Shown: piece after piece, positions 36,012-45,740 of the stretch
How positions within the stretch are numbered: the stretch's first letter is position 1
How the letters are laid out: every line of letters begins with the position of its first letter
Assembly: GCA_029210045.1 (NCBI GenBank)
Contig: JARGNX010000005.1
Location: 130,806 to 194,805, forward strand
DNA from: Coxiellaceae bacterium
GTDB taxonomy: Bacteria > Pseudomonadota > Gammaproteobacteria > Coxiellales > Coxiellaceae
Direction of reading: 5' to 3'
DNA length: 64,000 nucleotides
Made by a program: the position numbers and the translations under genes
The notes under the pieces: generated by a model
What the model was told of the DNA's origin: nothing
Database searches by the model: none
The model's input: only the letters and a program-made list of their open reading frames with translations

Positions 36012-36497
36012 ATGAGATCAGGAAAATCTGTAGTTGATCACTTGCGTGATCCAAGGGTATATGTACCTGGCGGCGCACTGCTTGCATTAGGTTTAGTAAA
36101 AGCATTATCGGCTGCAACTAAAAGTGTAAAGTATGGGTGGTTTGCTACGGGGTTAATTGCGGTGGTTGGAGCGTTGGCTGCTAGAAAAGCTGTACAAGGT
36201 ATTGGTACATCGCCAGGAACAACACCAGGTGCAGATGCAACGCTGGATTCATCCGATGCTTCGATGGCGAGGGCGGCAGCAGCGTTAGCAGCTTGGCGCG
36301 CTAAGGTGGCAGAGCGCTCAACTGATCCAGTTGAGGAGGTTGCTCGCGTTGCTTCACCGGCATCACCAGCGCAAAGCCCTTCCGATTCTGCATTAGCAAG
36401 AAGTGGTTTGTTAGGCTCTCGTCCGGCTTCACCGAGCGGTGATCGCGCTGATGATACCGAGGTCTACCATACACCTAGAGCATGCTCACCTGGTTAG
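36012..36497 (+). CDS. Unrecognised membrane protein with disordered tail
   Basis: 161 residues; GGGAG upstream of the ATG. Two hydrophobic helices lie at about 18-36 and 42-62 (the second 'WFATGLIAVVGALAARKAVQ'), followed by an Ala-rich helix and a Ser/Pro/Ala-rich tail, probably disordered. No family was recognised. It is 41 bases after the inhibitor gene in the same direction and is followed by a strong hairpin, so the two may be one transcription unit. Confidence 0.65.
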   Translation: MRSGKSVVDHLRDPRVYVPGGALLALGLVKALSAATKSVKYGWFATGLIAVVGALAARKAVQGIGTSPGTTPGADATLDSSDASMARAAAALAAWRAKVAERSTDPVEEVARVASPASPAQSPSDSALARSGLLGSRPASPSGDRADDTEVYHTPRACSPG

Positions 36498-36505
36498 TCA
36501 TTCCT

Positions 36506-36527
36506 GCCCCGGGCCTTTTCCCGGGGC
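36506..36527 (+). terminator. Strong GC hairpin before glnA
   Basis: GCCCCGGG / CCCGGGGC with a six-base loop (cctttt), nine bases after the stop of the preceding gene. There is no T-run after the stem, so terminator activity is likely but not certain. Confidence 0.6.
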
Positions 36528-36664
36528 GATTCAAGTAGTATATGTGAATTACATTAGTGGAAGTTGCTTTTATTGACAGGCGGGTGTTACGCATAGACCT
36601 TGAGATTTCATAATACATCAGCTACCCTTAGCGCTTATCAATTTTCACCAGGGAACCACTCCAC

Positions 36665-38092
36665 ATGTGTGCTGAAAAAACCACCACCGCTAAAGATGTC
36701 ATACAAACCATTCGTGATCGCGATATTGAGTTCGTCGATCTTCGTTTTACTGATTTTAGAGGCAAAGAGCAGCATATTTCAGTGCCGAGTCATATTGCGG
36801 ATGAAGATTTTTTTAAAGAAGGCAAATTGTTTGATGGTTCATCATTAGCTGGCTGGAAAGACATTAGTAGCTCAGATATGATTTTGCGCCCTGATATGTC
36901 AACCGTTAAGCTCGATCCATTTTATGATCACCCGACCTTGTTTATTACTTGTGATATTGTCGATCCAGCAACGATGCATGGCTATAGCCGTGACCCACGT
37001 ACGGTTGGTAAGCGCGCAGAGAGATATTTGATCGAAACAGGCATTGGTGATACGGCTTTATTTGGACCGGAACCTGAGTTCTTTTTGTTTGATAATGTAC
37101 GTTTTGCGGTTGGAATGGATCATGTGTTTTTCCAGGTGGACTCAAAAGAAGCCGCGTGGAACTCTGAAACTATTTACCCTGAAGGCAATATGGGGCATCG
37201 CCCAACGGTTAAGGGCGGTTATTTCCCTGTACCACCAGTGGATTCATCGCAAGATATTCGTTCAGAAATGTGTCAAATCCTTAAGCAACTTGGTATGTAT
37301 GTAGAAACACATCACCACGAAGTGGCGACAGGTAATCAAAATGAAATTGGTACCGGTTGTGATACGTTGGTGCGCAAAGCGGATCAAGTGTTGCTATTGA
37401 AGTATGTGGTGGCGAATGTGGCGGCTGCTTATGGTAAAACGGCCACCTTTATGCCGAAGCCCTTAGTCGGTGATAACGGCAGTGGTATGCATTGCCATCA
37501 ATCAATTTCCAAAGATGGTAAAAATATATTTGCTGGTGATGTGTATGCCGGTTTATCAGAAACCGCCTTGCATTATGTCGGCGGAATTATTAAACATGCT
37601 CGCGCATTGAATGCATTTACTAATTCATCAACAAACAGTTATAAACGACTGGTGCCTGGTTTTGAAGCACCGGTGATGTTGGCTTATGCGGCGCGTAATA
37701 GGTCAGCAGCGATTCGTATTCCGCATGTGCCGGAAGAAAAAGGTCGTCGTATTGAGGTACGCTTCCCAGATGCTTGTGGTAATCCATATCTTGCTTTTGC
37801 AGCGATGATGATGGCGGGTATTGATGGCATTAAGAATAAAATTCATCCCGGTGACCCAATGGATGCTAACTTATATAACTTGCATCCGGATGAAGCTAAA
37901 AAAATACCGAGAGTTTGTGGTAACTTAATTGAAGCGATAGACGCTTTGCAAAAAGACCATGCATTCTTATTAGAGGGTGGTGTGTTTACCGAAGATTTAA
38001 TTCAAGGGTGGGTCGAACTTAAGAATGAAGAAGTGTATCGCCTATTGGCAACAACGCATCCGATCGAGTTCGATTTGTATTACAGCTTATAA
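36665..38092 (+). CDS. glnA: Glutamine synthetase type I
   Basis: 475 residues, standard for class I-beta. Seen: the N-terminal '[20 protein letters not shown]', '[10 protein letters not shown]', the metal site '[11 protein letters not shown]', '[10 protein letters not shown]', '[14 protein letters not shown]' and the adenylylation site around Tyr403 ([14 protein letters not shown]), which shows regulation by GlnE-type adenylylation. The enzyme makes glutamine from glutamate, ammonia and ATP. An AGGGAA site precedes the ATG. No nitrogen-regulatory ntrBC genes follow; a GGDEF gene lies 12 bases downstream and may be read through. Confidence 0.97.
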   Translation: MCAEKTTTAKDVIQTIRDRDIEFVDLRFTDFRGKEQHISVPSHIADEDFFKEGKLFDGSSLAGWKDISSSDMILRPDMSTVKLDPFYDHPTLFITCDIVDPATMHGYSRDPRTVGKRAERYLIETGIGDTALFGPEPEFFLFDNVRFAVGMDHVFFQVDSKEAAWNSETIYPEGNMGHRPTVKGGYFPVPPVDSSQDIRSEMCQILKQLGMYVETHHHEVATGNQNEIGTGCDTLVRKADQVLLLKYVVANVAAAYGKTATFMPKPLVGDNGSGMHCHQSISKDGKNIFAGDVYAGLSETALHYVGGIIKHARALNAFTNSSTNSYKRLVPGFEAPVMLAYAARNRSAAIRIPHVPEEKGRRIEVRFPDACGNPYLAFAAMMMAGIDGIKNKIHPGDPMDANLYNLHPDEAKKIPRVCGNLIEAIDALQKDHAFLLEGGVFTEDLIQGWVELKNEEVYRLLATTHPIEFDLYYSL

Positions 38093-38104
38093 AAGTGTTC
38101 TGCC

Positions 38105-39979
38105 ATGACTATGCACACGGTATTATTGATAGGTGCTCAAGATTTCTCAGGCTTTGAGTGTTGGTATCGATTGCCCGAGGTTGATTTGTCACATACGGCG
38201 TGTTGGTCGACGGTGTCGCAAGCTGATCGCGCCGCATTTGATGTGGTGATGGTTGAATACCTCTGGTTAGTTCAGCTTAGTACCAAAGATAATATTGCTT
38301 TTTTTAGTGCATTTAATCGCCAGCCAATCATTGTAATTTTTGATACAACAGAATCAATTGACCGTGAGTCATTGATTGCAATTGGTGTGCAAGCGGTATG
38401 GTCTGTTGAAGAGTTGCAGCATATTGAGCTGCTCTCATTTTTAGATTGTGCGATAGAACGCCAACGACGATTGCAAGCATTGGAGGATGAGAGTCGCCAA
38501 GTTTCTGCCTTGATTTCCAAGCTTAAAACAATGGACGTACGGACTACAGACTACGTGTCAGGCGTCACTAAAATTTTAGATTCTGAGTGGGTGGAGCAAA
38601 GCGCTTTAATGCTTAAAAAAGTGCGTGAACAGAATAGCTACTTGCAACAAATTGTGCATCATGATGGCCTGACGGGTTTAATGACGCGTGATTTATTCAA
38701 TGAAATTTTTAGCACAACTTTGTCGCGTGTGCAGCGCCATGAAAAACAAATCGCTTTATTGTATATGGATGTGGATAATTTTAAACACGTCAATGATACG
38801 TTTGGTCATCCAGTGGGCGACCAGTTGTTACAGCAAGTGGCGCAACGTTTAATGAATGCGCTTCGTGATGAGGACTTAGTTGCTCGCCTTGGTGGTGATG
38901 AATTTGCCGTTTTGTTGATGGAAGTGAATAATGCGACGGCAGCTGGGTTGGTGGCGCGTAAATTGATGACGGAGTTAAGCCAGAAGCCTTATCAAATTGA
39001 TGAATTTGAAATGAATGTTACCGTTAGTATCGGTATAGCATGTTATCCATTTGCAGGAAGCTCAGTAGAAGAATTATCTAAACATGCTGATATGGCGTTG
39101 TATCGTTCGAAGCGTGCCGGTCGAAATCGCTATCAATTTTTTACCCAGAAAATTAATCGTCAAATGGTTAGACGAATGACGCTTGAGCGTGAATTAGAGG
39201 GTGCCATTGAACATGATGAGCTTAGTATCGTGTTGCAACCGATATTCAATGTTTCAGATTCGCAGTGCCATATGCTGAAGTCTTGTATTGATTGGGATAA
39301 CCGCAAATACGGCCAGGTATCATCCAAAGAATTTTTGCCGATTGCGCAACAAAGTCATGTGATGCTTGATTTAGGTTATTGGTTGATGGGGCAGTTGATT
39401 GAGAAAATTGCGGTATGGCAACAACAATCTGACTTGTCTTCGCCGGTGAAATACAGTCTTCCATTATCTGTTTTGCAGCTAAGTGATCGTCATTTTTTAT
39501 CAACCTTTGAGTCGATGTTGACGAATCATCAGGTGAATCCGAGTCGGATAGTCTTTGAGATTAAGCAAGAACAATGGTTGCATGAGCAGGGTGTTAGTAT
39601 TGAGTTATTACAACCATTGGTTGATATGGGGTGTGAGTTATCAATGGTGCAATTTGGTGTTGGCACGCTTGATTTAGATCGATTAATAGAGGTGCCTTTA
39701 CGGCACGTATTTGTTGATGCGCATTATATAAATTGTTCCGCAGATAGGGCCCATTCAAAAATGTCGTTACTGACAGCAATTGCTCATTCGATGCAATGCC
39801 AGGTGGTAGTCGATGGGGTACAAAACCTTGAGGAGTTAAAAAGTTTGCAGCAACAGCAAGTGTCAGGCTTTGCATTGCATCCTCAAAGTTTATTATTACC
39901 CCCTGACAGTGTTGCTCAATTTCTTTCTCGGCCAGATGATCCGCGCGAAATGCTTCAACGGTTGTCTAAGGTCCCTTAA
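38105..39979 (+). CDS. Diguanylate cyclase with degenerate EAL domain
   Basis: 624 residues. The N-terminal 120 residues look like a receiver-like fold without clear phosphorylation residues, and a coiled coil links it to a GGDEF domain (about 190-350) with intact GGDEF (near 263) and an inhibitory I-site RDED five residues before it. The C-terminal EAL-type domain (about 360-610) has lost its hallmarks: the ExLR position reads 'MLKSCIDW', the DDFGTG loop reads 'VQFGVGTLD' and the catalytic Lys region reads 'VFVDAHYI'. It therefore probably makes, but does not degrade, cyclic di-GMP, with the EAL part as a sensor or partner surface. No membrane segments are seen. It converges with pfp, 12 bases away. 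Confidence 0.92.
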   Translation: MTMHTVLLIGAQDFSGFECWYRLPEVDLSHTACWSTVSQADRAAFDVVMVEYLWLVQLSTKDNIAFFSAFNRQPIIVIFDTTESIDRESLIAIGVQAVWSVEELQHIELLSFLDCAIERQRRLQALEDESRQVSALISKLKTMDVRTTDYVSGVTKILDSEWVEQSALMLKKVREQNSYLQQIVHHDGLTGLMTRDLFNEIFSTTLSRVQRHEKQIALLYMDVDNFKHVNDTFGHPVGDQLLQQVAQRLMNALRDEDLVARLGGDEFAVLLMEVNNATAAGLVARKLMTELSQKPYQIDEFEMNVTVSIGIACYPFAGSSVEELSKHADMALYRSKRAGRNRYQFFTQKINRQMVRRMTLERELEGAIEHDELSIVLQPIFNVSDSQCHMLKSCIDWDNRKYGQVSSKEFLPIAQQSHVMLDLGYWLMGQLIEKIAVWQQQSDLSSPVKYSLPLSVLQLSDRHFLSTFESMLTNHQVNPSRIVFEIKQEQWLHEQGVSIELLQPLVDMGCELSMVQFGVGTLDLDRLIEVPLRHVFVDAHYINCSADRAHSKMSLLTAIAHSMQCQVVVDGVQNLEELKSLQQQQVSGFALHPQSLLLPPDSVAQFLSRPDDPREMLQRLSKVP

Positions 39980-39991
39980 ATCCGTAGTGTG

Positions 39992-41248
39992 CTAAGTAAC
40001 CGGTGCTAATTTTTTTTCAACACATGTGTTTTTTAATTCCACGTACTGCGGTAGTCCTTGATGGTAAGGCGGGTATGATTCACCTTCAATCAATGGCTGT
40101 ATATAGTCACGGCAAGCTTGAGTGATATGGAAACCATTGTCACTGATGAAATCGCGAGGCACTGTCTTTTCTATATTCGCGACATCAGCTAGCGCCGCTT
40201 TGCCGACATTCCATTGGTAAGGTGAGGTGCTGACGCGATCAATCGTTACCATGATATTGTTTTCGCCTGCAATAGCTAATTCAATCGCTGCTTTACCCAT
40301 CGCATAAGCTTGTTCAACATCTGTTTTAGATGCGATATGCGCTGCGGCACGTTGCAGATAATCTGACACGGCCCAGTGATACTTAAAGCCAAGGTTTTGT
40401 TGAATCATTTCTGCTAATAATGGAGCGGCACCGCCCAATTGCTTATGCCCAAAGGCATCTGTGGCACCACTGGCTGTTAAAAATTCACCATTTTCATAGC
40501 GTACGCCTTCAGAGGCTACCACTACGCAGTAACCATATTGATCAACGCAGCGTTGCACCTCAGCTAAAAACGTTTCTTGGTTAAACGCAATCTCAGGAAA
40601 CAAAATAATATGTGGCGCATTGTCTTCACGGGTTTTACCTAAACCTGCTGCTGCAGCGATCCAGCCGGTATGACGTCCCATGACTTCTAATACAAATACT
40701 TTCGTTGAGGTGGCCGCCATACCTTTGACATCGAGTGCGGCTTCTTGGGTTGATATCGCCACGTATTTGGCTACCGAACCAAAGCCTGGACAGCAGTCAG
40801 TAATCGGTAAATCATTATCGATGGTTTTTGGTATGCCGATACAGGTCATTGGGTAGCCCAATTGATCACCGATTTGTGAGACTTTGTAGGCTGTGTCTTG
40901 TGAGTCACCGCCGCCGTTGTAAAAGAACGTGCCAATGTCGTGTGCTTTAAATACTTCGATTAAACGTTCATATTGTGAACGGTCTTGTTCAATGCTTTTG
41001 AGTTTAAAACGGCAAGTGCCAAACGCGCTAGCGGGGGTGTGTTTTAATGCCGCAATGGCTTCAGCTGATTCAAGGCTCGTGTCAATGAGGTTTTCATTTA
41101 ACGCACCCAAAATACCATTTTGCCCTGCATACACTTTTCCGATTTTATCGCTGTGGCGACGCGCGGTTTCGATCACACCGCAAGCGCTGGCATTGATGAC
41201 GGCTGTTGGTCCACCGGATTGTGCATAAAAGATATTGTTTGCTGACAT
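39992..41248 (-). CDS. pfp: Pyrophosphate-dependent 6-phosphofructokinase
   Basis: 418 residues, with GAAGGG before the ATG. PFK motifs: 'GGPTAVINASACG', 'FFYNGGGDSQDTAYK', 'IPKTIDNDLPIT' and 'VMGRHTGWIAA'. The Asp in the GGxDS loop and the Lys in PKTIDND are the features that separate pyrophosphate-dependent enzymes from ATP-dependent ones, so pyrophosphate is the likely phosphate donor and the reaction is reversible. This type of PFK occurs in Legionella and Coxiella relatives. It is transcribed alone toward the GGDEF gene. Confidence 0.93.
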   Translation of the reverse strand: MSANNIFYAQSGGPTAVINASACGVIETARRHSDKIGKVYAGQNGILGALNENLIDTSLESAEAIAALKHTPASAFGTCRFKLKSIEQDRSQYERLIEVFKAHDIGTFFYNGGGDSQDTAYKVSQIGDQLGYPMTCIGIPKTIDNDLPITDCCPGFGSVAKYVAISTQEAALDVKGMAATSTKVFVLEVMGRHTGWIAAAAGLGKTREDNAPHIILFPEIAFNQETFLAEVQRCVDQYGYCVVVASEGVRYENGEFLTASGATDAFGHKQLGGAAPLLAEMIQQNLGFKYHWAVSDYLQRAAAHIASKTDVEQAYAMGKAAIELAIAGENNIMVTIDRVSTSPYQWNVGKAALADVANIEKTVPRDFISDNGFHITQACRDYIQPLIEGESYPPYHQGLPQYVELKNTCVEKKLAPVT

Positions 41249-41443
41249 GTTGTTTTACCCTTCGTTTTCCCTCTGAAGGCGGCATTATAGCATGCTGCTG
41301 AGTGCTGTCATTAGGCGGCTTGCCTGTTAATCATTTAATTATAAAATGTAATAATATAATGAAAATACTTAATAGTTCTTTAATCTAGGTTGTATAGAAT
41401 ACAAGCATTAATTAGTGTATAGCCAGCAAAGAAAAGGTATTTT

Positions 41444-44032
41444 ATGCGTACTGAAGCAAAAACTGAAACGCCACAAAAGCACGTTGTGAATATAGGTGAT
41501 GGCCCAGCGGCGCTAGCAATGGCAATCATGTTCATCAAGCGCGGTTGGAAGGTCACTTTGGTGGGTGAACGTCAAGGCGAGTATACACGAACACAAGTAT
41601 TGCGCTTCAGTGCAACAGACTTTAGAAATTATGCCGAACTCTTATTTGGTGTTGAGCTAGGGGATGCGAGTGAGCCAGCAGAAGTAGCACGTTTGACTAG
41701 CCAACATATTGCGGCACTAAAAGCAAAGTCATTTGTGCGAACTGCTGACGCCATGCCTGCGGAGGCAGGCGAGCGTCATTATGCCAATTATAATTTTCGT
41801 TCGCGTGCTGGTTTTTTTATAGGTGATGGTGGATTTATTACCATGAAACTAAAGCACATTGAACAAGCGCTGTTCGCGCAATTGAAAAAGCTGAGCGCGG
41901 CTCACGGTGACAGTTGCGAATTTGTTTACAAAAAAAGACATCAAGTTACCAATCCTGATGGCACAACACAAAAAGATTTAGGGGCTGTTCAATCGATCAG
42001 TGCAGATGGGGAAATTACTTTACAAGATGAGCATGGCGTTGAGCAAACTATTCGACCTGACTTAATTGTTCCTGCGGATGGCGGGCAAAGCATTAAGACG
42101 GGTGTATTGGCAGAAATAAATAAGCATATAGTAAAGCCAGAAGAAAGATTTAATTTAGTTGACTCAAATTATACCAGTACGCTCAATCCGCAGCATTCCG
42201 TTGGCATATATAATGCGAGTGCTACGGTAAGGTCGGGTGTTAACGCGTTATTGAGTCACCCTTTTTCTGATGAAGCAATAGAATTAAGGGACGAATTGAA
42301 TGTGCCTACTCAGGCGGAACTGCAAGCGATGGGCTGGATGCATTATGCTATTCCTGAAAGTCGATTACTTAGAGGTAAAGATGATACTGTATATATGGCG
42401 ACTGAAACGCCGGAGGCATTATTAGTTATTGCTGATCCGTTTGAACGTAAAGCAAAGTTGCAAGAGTGGCATCGATTGGTGATGCGTTATGAATTGCCTG
42501 AAAGAATGATTACACCTGAGCTTTTATATATAAAGGGTGCAGAATACCTTAAGCCCGATGAGGAAAGATTGGAGGAAGTCGAACAAGCATTGATAAAGCA
42601 AAAAAGGGCTAAGCGACAATCACTCAATCTCGCCGGTTTTAAGGTTGAGGTTGATAAAGATCAACATCTGGATAAACCGTTTAGCACTCTAGGATCTACC
42701 GCAGTTATTCCTGTAGGCGATGCATTAGAAAGAGTCACGCACTACCAAACAGCGACAGGATTGGACTCAGCTTTTAAGGTGATTTTGGGCTTGCATGAAG
42801 CTTTACTGACAGGTGTCGGGTCAATGCAGGAGCGTTTGATGCGTTACAGCGCAGGGCATGGGTTGGTTCATAGTGAAAAGGATAGTATTACTAGGCGCTT
42901 GCTACGTCTTCGCTCGAATGCAGAAAGAGATGCAAAGCAACAAGTCGCAAGAGAGTTGATAGTAGGCATTGTTGGCATAGGCTTAGGCGTTGACTTTGAT
43001 TCAGAAGCAAGCCGAATTGAGGAATTACGGCGAATTATTGATATCATTCATGCTGACCCTAGTATATGTTTGGTTAGCATTCGACCGGACCGCAGTCACA
43101 CTGTTCTGGATGAGGCAATAGAGCGTGGGCTGAATAGTGTTGTAAATGCCGCGTTAGATCATGGGCAATTTATCGAACAGCTGCGTGACAATGGGCCTGC
43201 AGCGAATAATCGTCGGTTCCGGCGAGCAATCCAGTATGATCGTTTGTCACTTGATATTATTAAGCGATTAAACATGACAGACGATGCGGTAAATGCAACA
43301 CAAATCAGCGATGGTATAACACCATTAATGTATGCAGCAGCGAATGGGAATGAAGAAGTAGTTGAGTACTTATTAAGCCAAGATGCGAACATAAATGCAG
43401 TAGATCGTTTTGGTAAGACAGCCTTTAGTTATGCAATTATGAATGATCGCGCCGGGTTGGCGCTGATAAAAAAACTATTACCGCCTCCTGAACACATCGA
43501 TCGTTCGGATAGTCAAGGTGTTACCCCATTTATGCATGCTGCCGCTAATGGCAATGAAGAAGTTATGTGGTATTTACTGCAAGCCAATGCGGATCCTTTA
43601 GTTGAATCAGACAATGGTGAATCAGCTGCAAGTTTTGCTGAATCTGTAGGTCATCAAGCGGCATACGAGAGTGTCTGTAAAGCATATATTCAAGACATGT
43701 TTAGTCAAGCGGCAGCTAAATTTAAGGGGGTACACTCCAGCTCACTATTTGGAATGCCAGCCAAACCATTAGCGCATACTGCGGCGTTAGTTTTAGAAGG
43801 CAGCGCGAATGATAAAGAACTTGACCTTACGCAACTCATTGAGGTACTCGATCTTTGCGTTCATTCGTTAGCGGCTTCATTTGATGGTATTGAGCTGTTT
43901 GGGTTAAGTTTTAAATTTCCTTTTTTTGGGGATCATACGCAAAGCTTTGGTGATCTAGCCAGTAAGTATACTGGTATGACCACTGAAGCCGTGTCTGCTG
44001 GTACGGCAGCTGGCACTGAGATGACGCTCTAA
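41444..44032 (+). CDS. Flavoprotein monooxygenase-like domain fused to ankyrin repeats
   Basis: 862 residues. The N-terminal 450 show all three landmarks of PHBH-type (class A) FAD monooxygenases: a Rossmann start (16-27, NIGDGPAALAMA), the DG motif (about 205-218, LIVPADGGQSIKTG) and the GD motif (about 421-445, 'VIPVGDALERVTHYQTATGL'). A basic helical linker follows. Residues about 622-735 hold three ankyrin units ('GITPLMYAAANGNEEVVEYL' and 'GVTPFMHAAANGNEEVMWYL' are near copies). The last 125 residues are unrecognised and end Thr/Ala-rich. There is no signal peptide. The substrate is unknown; ankyrins suggest a protein partner, as in the eukaryotic MICAL group, but that comparison is only analogy. 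Its stop overlaps the convergent ATPase gene by four bases. Confidence 0.88.
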   Translation: MRTEAKTETPQKHVVNIGDGPAALAMAIMFIKRGWKVTLVGERQGEYTRTQVLRFSATDFRNYAELLFGVELGDASEPAEVARLTSQHIAALKAKSFVRTADAMPAEAGERHYANYNFRSRAGFFIGDGGFITMKLKHIEQALFAQLKKLSAAHGDSCEFVYKKRHQVTNPDGTTQKDLGAVQSISADGEITLQDEHGVEQTIRPDLIVPADGGQSIKTGVLAEINKHIVKPEERFNLVDSNYTSTLNPQHSVGIYNASATVRSGVNALLSHPFSDEAIELRDELNVPTQAELQAMGWMHYAIPESRLLRGKDDTVYMATETPEALLVIADPFERKAKLQEWHRLVMRYELPERMITPELLYIKGAEYLKPDEERLEEVEQALIKQKRAKRQSLNLAGFKVEVDKDQHLDKPFSTLGSTAVIPVGDALERVTHYQTATGLDSAFKVILGLHEALLTGVGSMQERLMRYSAGHGLVHSEKDSITRRLLRLRSNAERDAKQQVARELIVGIVGIGLGVDFDSEASRIEELRRIIDIIHADPSICLVSIRPDRSHTVLDEAIERGLNSVVNAALDHGQFIEQLRDNGPAANNRRFRRAIQYDRLSLDIIKRLNMTDDAVNATQISDGITPLMYAAANGNEEVVEYLLSQDANINAVDRFGKTAFSYAIMNDRAGLALIKKLLPPPEHIDRSDSQGVTPFMHAAANGNEEVMWYLLQANADPLVESDNGESAASFAESVGHQAAYESVCKAYIQDMFSQAAAKFKGVHSSSLFGMPAKPLAHTAALVLEGSANDKELDLTQLIEVLDLCVHSLAASFDGIELFGLSFKFPFFGDHTQSFGDLASKYTGMTTEAVSAGTAAGTEMTL

Positions 44033-45243
44033 TATAAAAAACCAAACAAATACAATGGAATTTGCTGTCCATGCCCAACAAGTATGCCATCAGAGACAAT
44101 AAAGCCATTTTTTTCATGCTTGATTTGTTCAGCTGTTTTGCTTCGTCCACCAATTTCAAATACGGTTTCGTCAATCTGAAAATCGCAAGTGGGGTGGGTG
44201 TTAACTATCAATCCTGCATTCTGTGTCTGATTTAAAAAAAATGTTTCTCGCTCTTTGCCGAGTATATCGCTGGTAAAGTGAGGCAGCATATAGGTGAAAA
44301 TAAAGTTCGTGTTATCTGGGTACAATTTAGTGGGGTGCTTAAATAAAGATTTGCCAAATTTTATTGGAGCACTTGAGCGAATGAGCCCGCTGGTTTGTAA
44401 TATAGTCAAGTATTCTACTGTATGATCAAAGCTTTTCGAAATAAGACTGGATAGCTTATTAACATTGAGCTCGCCCGGCAAAGAATTGACAACATACTTA
44501 AACAACTTTTCTATTATCATTAATGTTGGCGTTTTTAATGATTTAAGTGTCGCAATATCTTCATAAATGACTTTTTGAATAATGTTTTCAAAGGCTTGCT
44601 TAATTTCAGTTTCTTGACTTAATTGCTTGGTAAAGGGGTAGTAGCCAATTCGGCAGTACTTTTTGAATTTTTTAATGATGCCATCAATGGATACGGCATT
44701 AGCAATCTTAGTATGCTTATTTAGTAAGTCTTTCAATTCAATGGTAGGTAAAGTGCATTCTTCTGTATACTCAAGGTACTCTCTAAACGAAAATCCATTC
44801 AGATGATGCAAGGTAACACGGCGTGATAAATCATACTTAGCACTAACGATGTCAATCATTGAGCTACCTGAGAAAAGAATACGGAAGTCTTGGTAAGTAT
44901 CCGTAATATTTTTCAGTTCCTGAGCCCAGTTAGCATATTTATGGATTTCGTCAACACACAATAGTCGTATATCTGTTTCTTTATGCAGCTGCTCAACTAG
45001 CCCAAGCAGTGTGGATTCTAAAAAATATATACTATCGGCAGATACATAAAGTGCTTGTTGGTCTCTGTTAATGTGTTGATCAACAATATGTAATAAAAAT
45101 GTTGTTTTGCCTGCACCACGGCCACCGACAATGCCTGTTGCAAAGTTATCAAGCGTTAACTTGCTGAAACGCTGCCTAAAATAGAACGGTTGGTTATGAA
45201 ACTGGCTAAGTAGCTGTTTTTGTAGTTCAAATAAGGCTTGCAT
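44029..45243 (-). CDS. AAA_14/DUF4143-type ATPase
   Basis: 404 residues. Walker A 'GGRGAGKTTFLLHIVDQH' (about 37-54), Walker B 'LLCVDEIHKYANW' and sensor 'ILFSGSSMIDI' fit the AAA_14 domain, and the C-terminal half (winged-helix-like, then a DUF4143-type nuclease-like fold with 'DFQIDETVFEIGGRSKTAEQ') fits the DUF4143 partner domain. Such proteins are mobile, patchily distributed ATPases of unclear role. GGGGTTGAT precedes the ATG. The promoter carries twin palindromes (45257-45306) that suggest tight control. The end overlaps the monooxygenase-ankyrin gene. Confidence 0.9.
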   Translation of the reverse strand: MQALFELQKQLLSQFHNQPFYFRQRFSKLTLDNFATGIVGGRGAGKTTFLLHIVDQHINRDQQALYVSADSIYFLESTLLGLVEQLHKETDIRLLCVDEIHKYANWAQELKNITDTYQDFRILFSGSSMIDIVSAKYDLSRRVTLHHLNGFSFREYLEYTEECTLPTIELKDLLNKHTKIANAVSIDGIIKKFKKYCRIGYYPFTKQLSQETEIKQAFENIIQKVIYEDIATLKSLKTPTLMIIEKLFKYVVNSLPGELNVNKLSSLISKSFDHTVEYLTILQTSGLIRSSAPIKFGKSLFKHPTKLYPDNTNFIFTYMLPHFTSDILGKERETFFLNQTQNAGLIVNTHPTCDFQIDETVFEIGGRSKTAEQIKHEKNGFIVSDGILVGHGQQIPLYLFGFLY

Positions 45244-45256
45244 ATCAACCCCAATA

Positions 45257-45306
45257 ATTCATTTGTAAGTGAATTATAGCATAGATAAATTCATTTACAA
45301 GTGAAT
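45257..45306 (-). promoter_or_regulatory. Promoter with two 18-base palindromic operators
   Basis: Two near-identical palindromes, ATTCATTTGTAAGTGAAT (45257-45274) and ATTCATTTACAAGTGAAT (45289-45306), have centres 32 bases apart, about three helical turns. On the minus strand an extended -10 (TGCTATAAT; TATAAT is 45273-45278) touches the first, and a TTGTAA -35-like hexamer lies within the second. Binding of a dimeric repressor to both would cover the promoter. Confidence 0.7.
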
Positions 45307-45323
45307 AAGCTCAAGAGAAACAC

Positions 45324-45665
45324 CTAGATCATAGGGGAGGTGAAAAGGGCGTCTTGTATTATTTCCTGCTCAATAACCGCCCTTAGAGATCTAATACCAC
45401 CAGTTAGTTGTGAGTCAAATACAGTATTAAATTTTTTCAACAGTGGTATAGATTTTTTAGGCTGGCATTTCCTAATTAAGAACAAGGTATAGGCAAGCAA
45501 ATTTTTCTCTGCATTTAACTGCTTAGAAACTGGCTTTCTAAAAATGCTTATTGTTGTTCCTCTATTGACAAGATAGGAACGAATCGTCTCATTATTAATC
45601 TCTGGTTTTCTGGTAAGAAAAGCGGCACCGCTTTCTTCAGCTGGGTCATTACAACCATATATTAG
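45324..45665 (-). pseudogene. C-terminal remnant of an unknown gene, no start codon
   Basis: A 113-codon open stretch bounded upstream by TAA (45666-45668) and ending in TAG (45324-45326). It has no ATG, GTG or usable TTG near its start, yet reads like genuine protein: 'DPAEESGAAFLTRKPEI', 'RGTTISIFRKPVSKQLNAEK' and 'PLLKKFNTVFDSQLTGGIRS'. It is most likely the tail of a gene whose front was lost, perhaps when the neighbouring AAA_14 gene arrived. The family was not recognised. The flanking 45666-45740 shows nothing else. Confidence 0.6.
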
Positions 45666-45740
45666 TTAAAGTGATCATTGAATAATGAGGTGAGTCACTA
45701 AATCCACATCTATTACCACCCTTTGGGGATGCTGCTGCGG

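Noticed and set aside
36541..36600. Sigma54-type promoter upstream of glnA
   Set aside because: A TGGAAGTTGC-like string is present but the GG-GC spacing is too short for a sigma54 site.
38105..39979. LapD-like receptor controlling the adhesin
   Set aside because: No transmembrane or HAMP/periplasmic domain, and the GGDEF is intact, unlike LapD.
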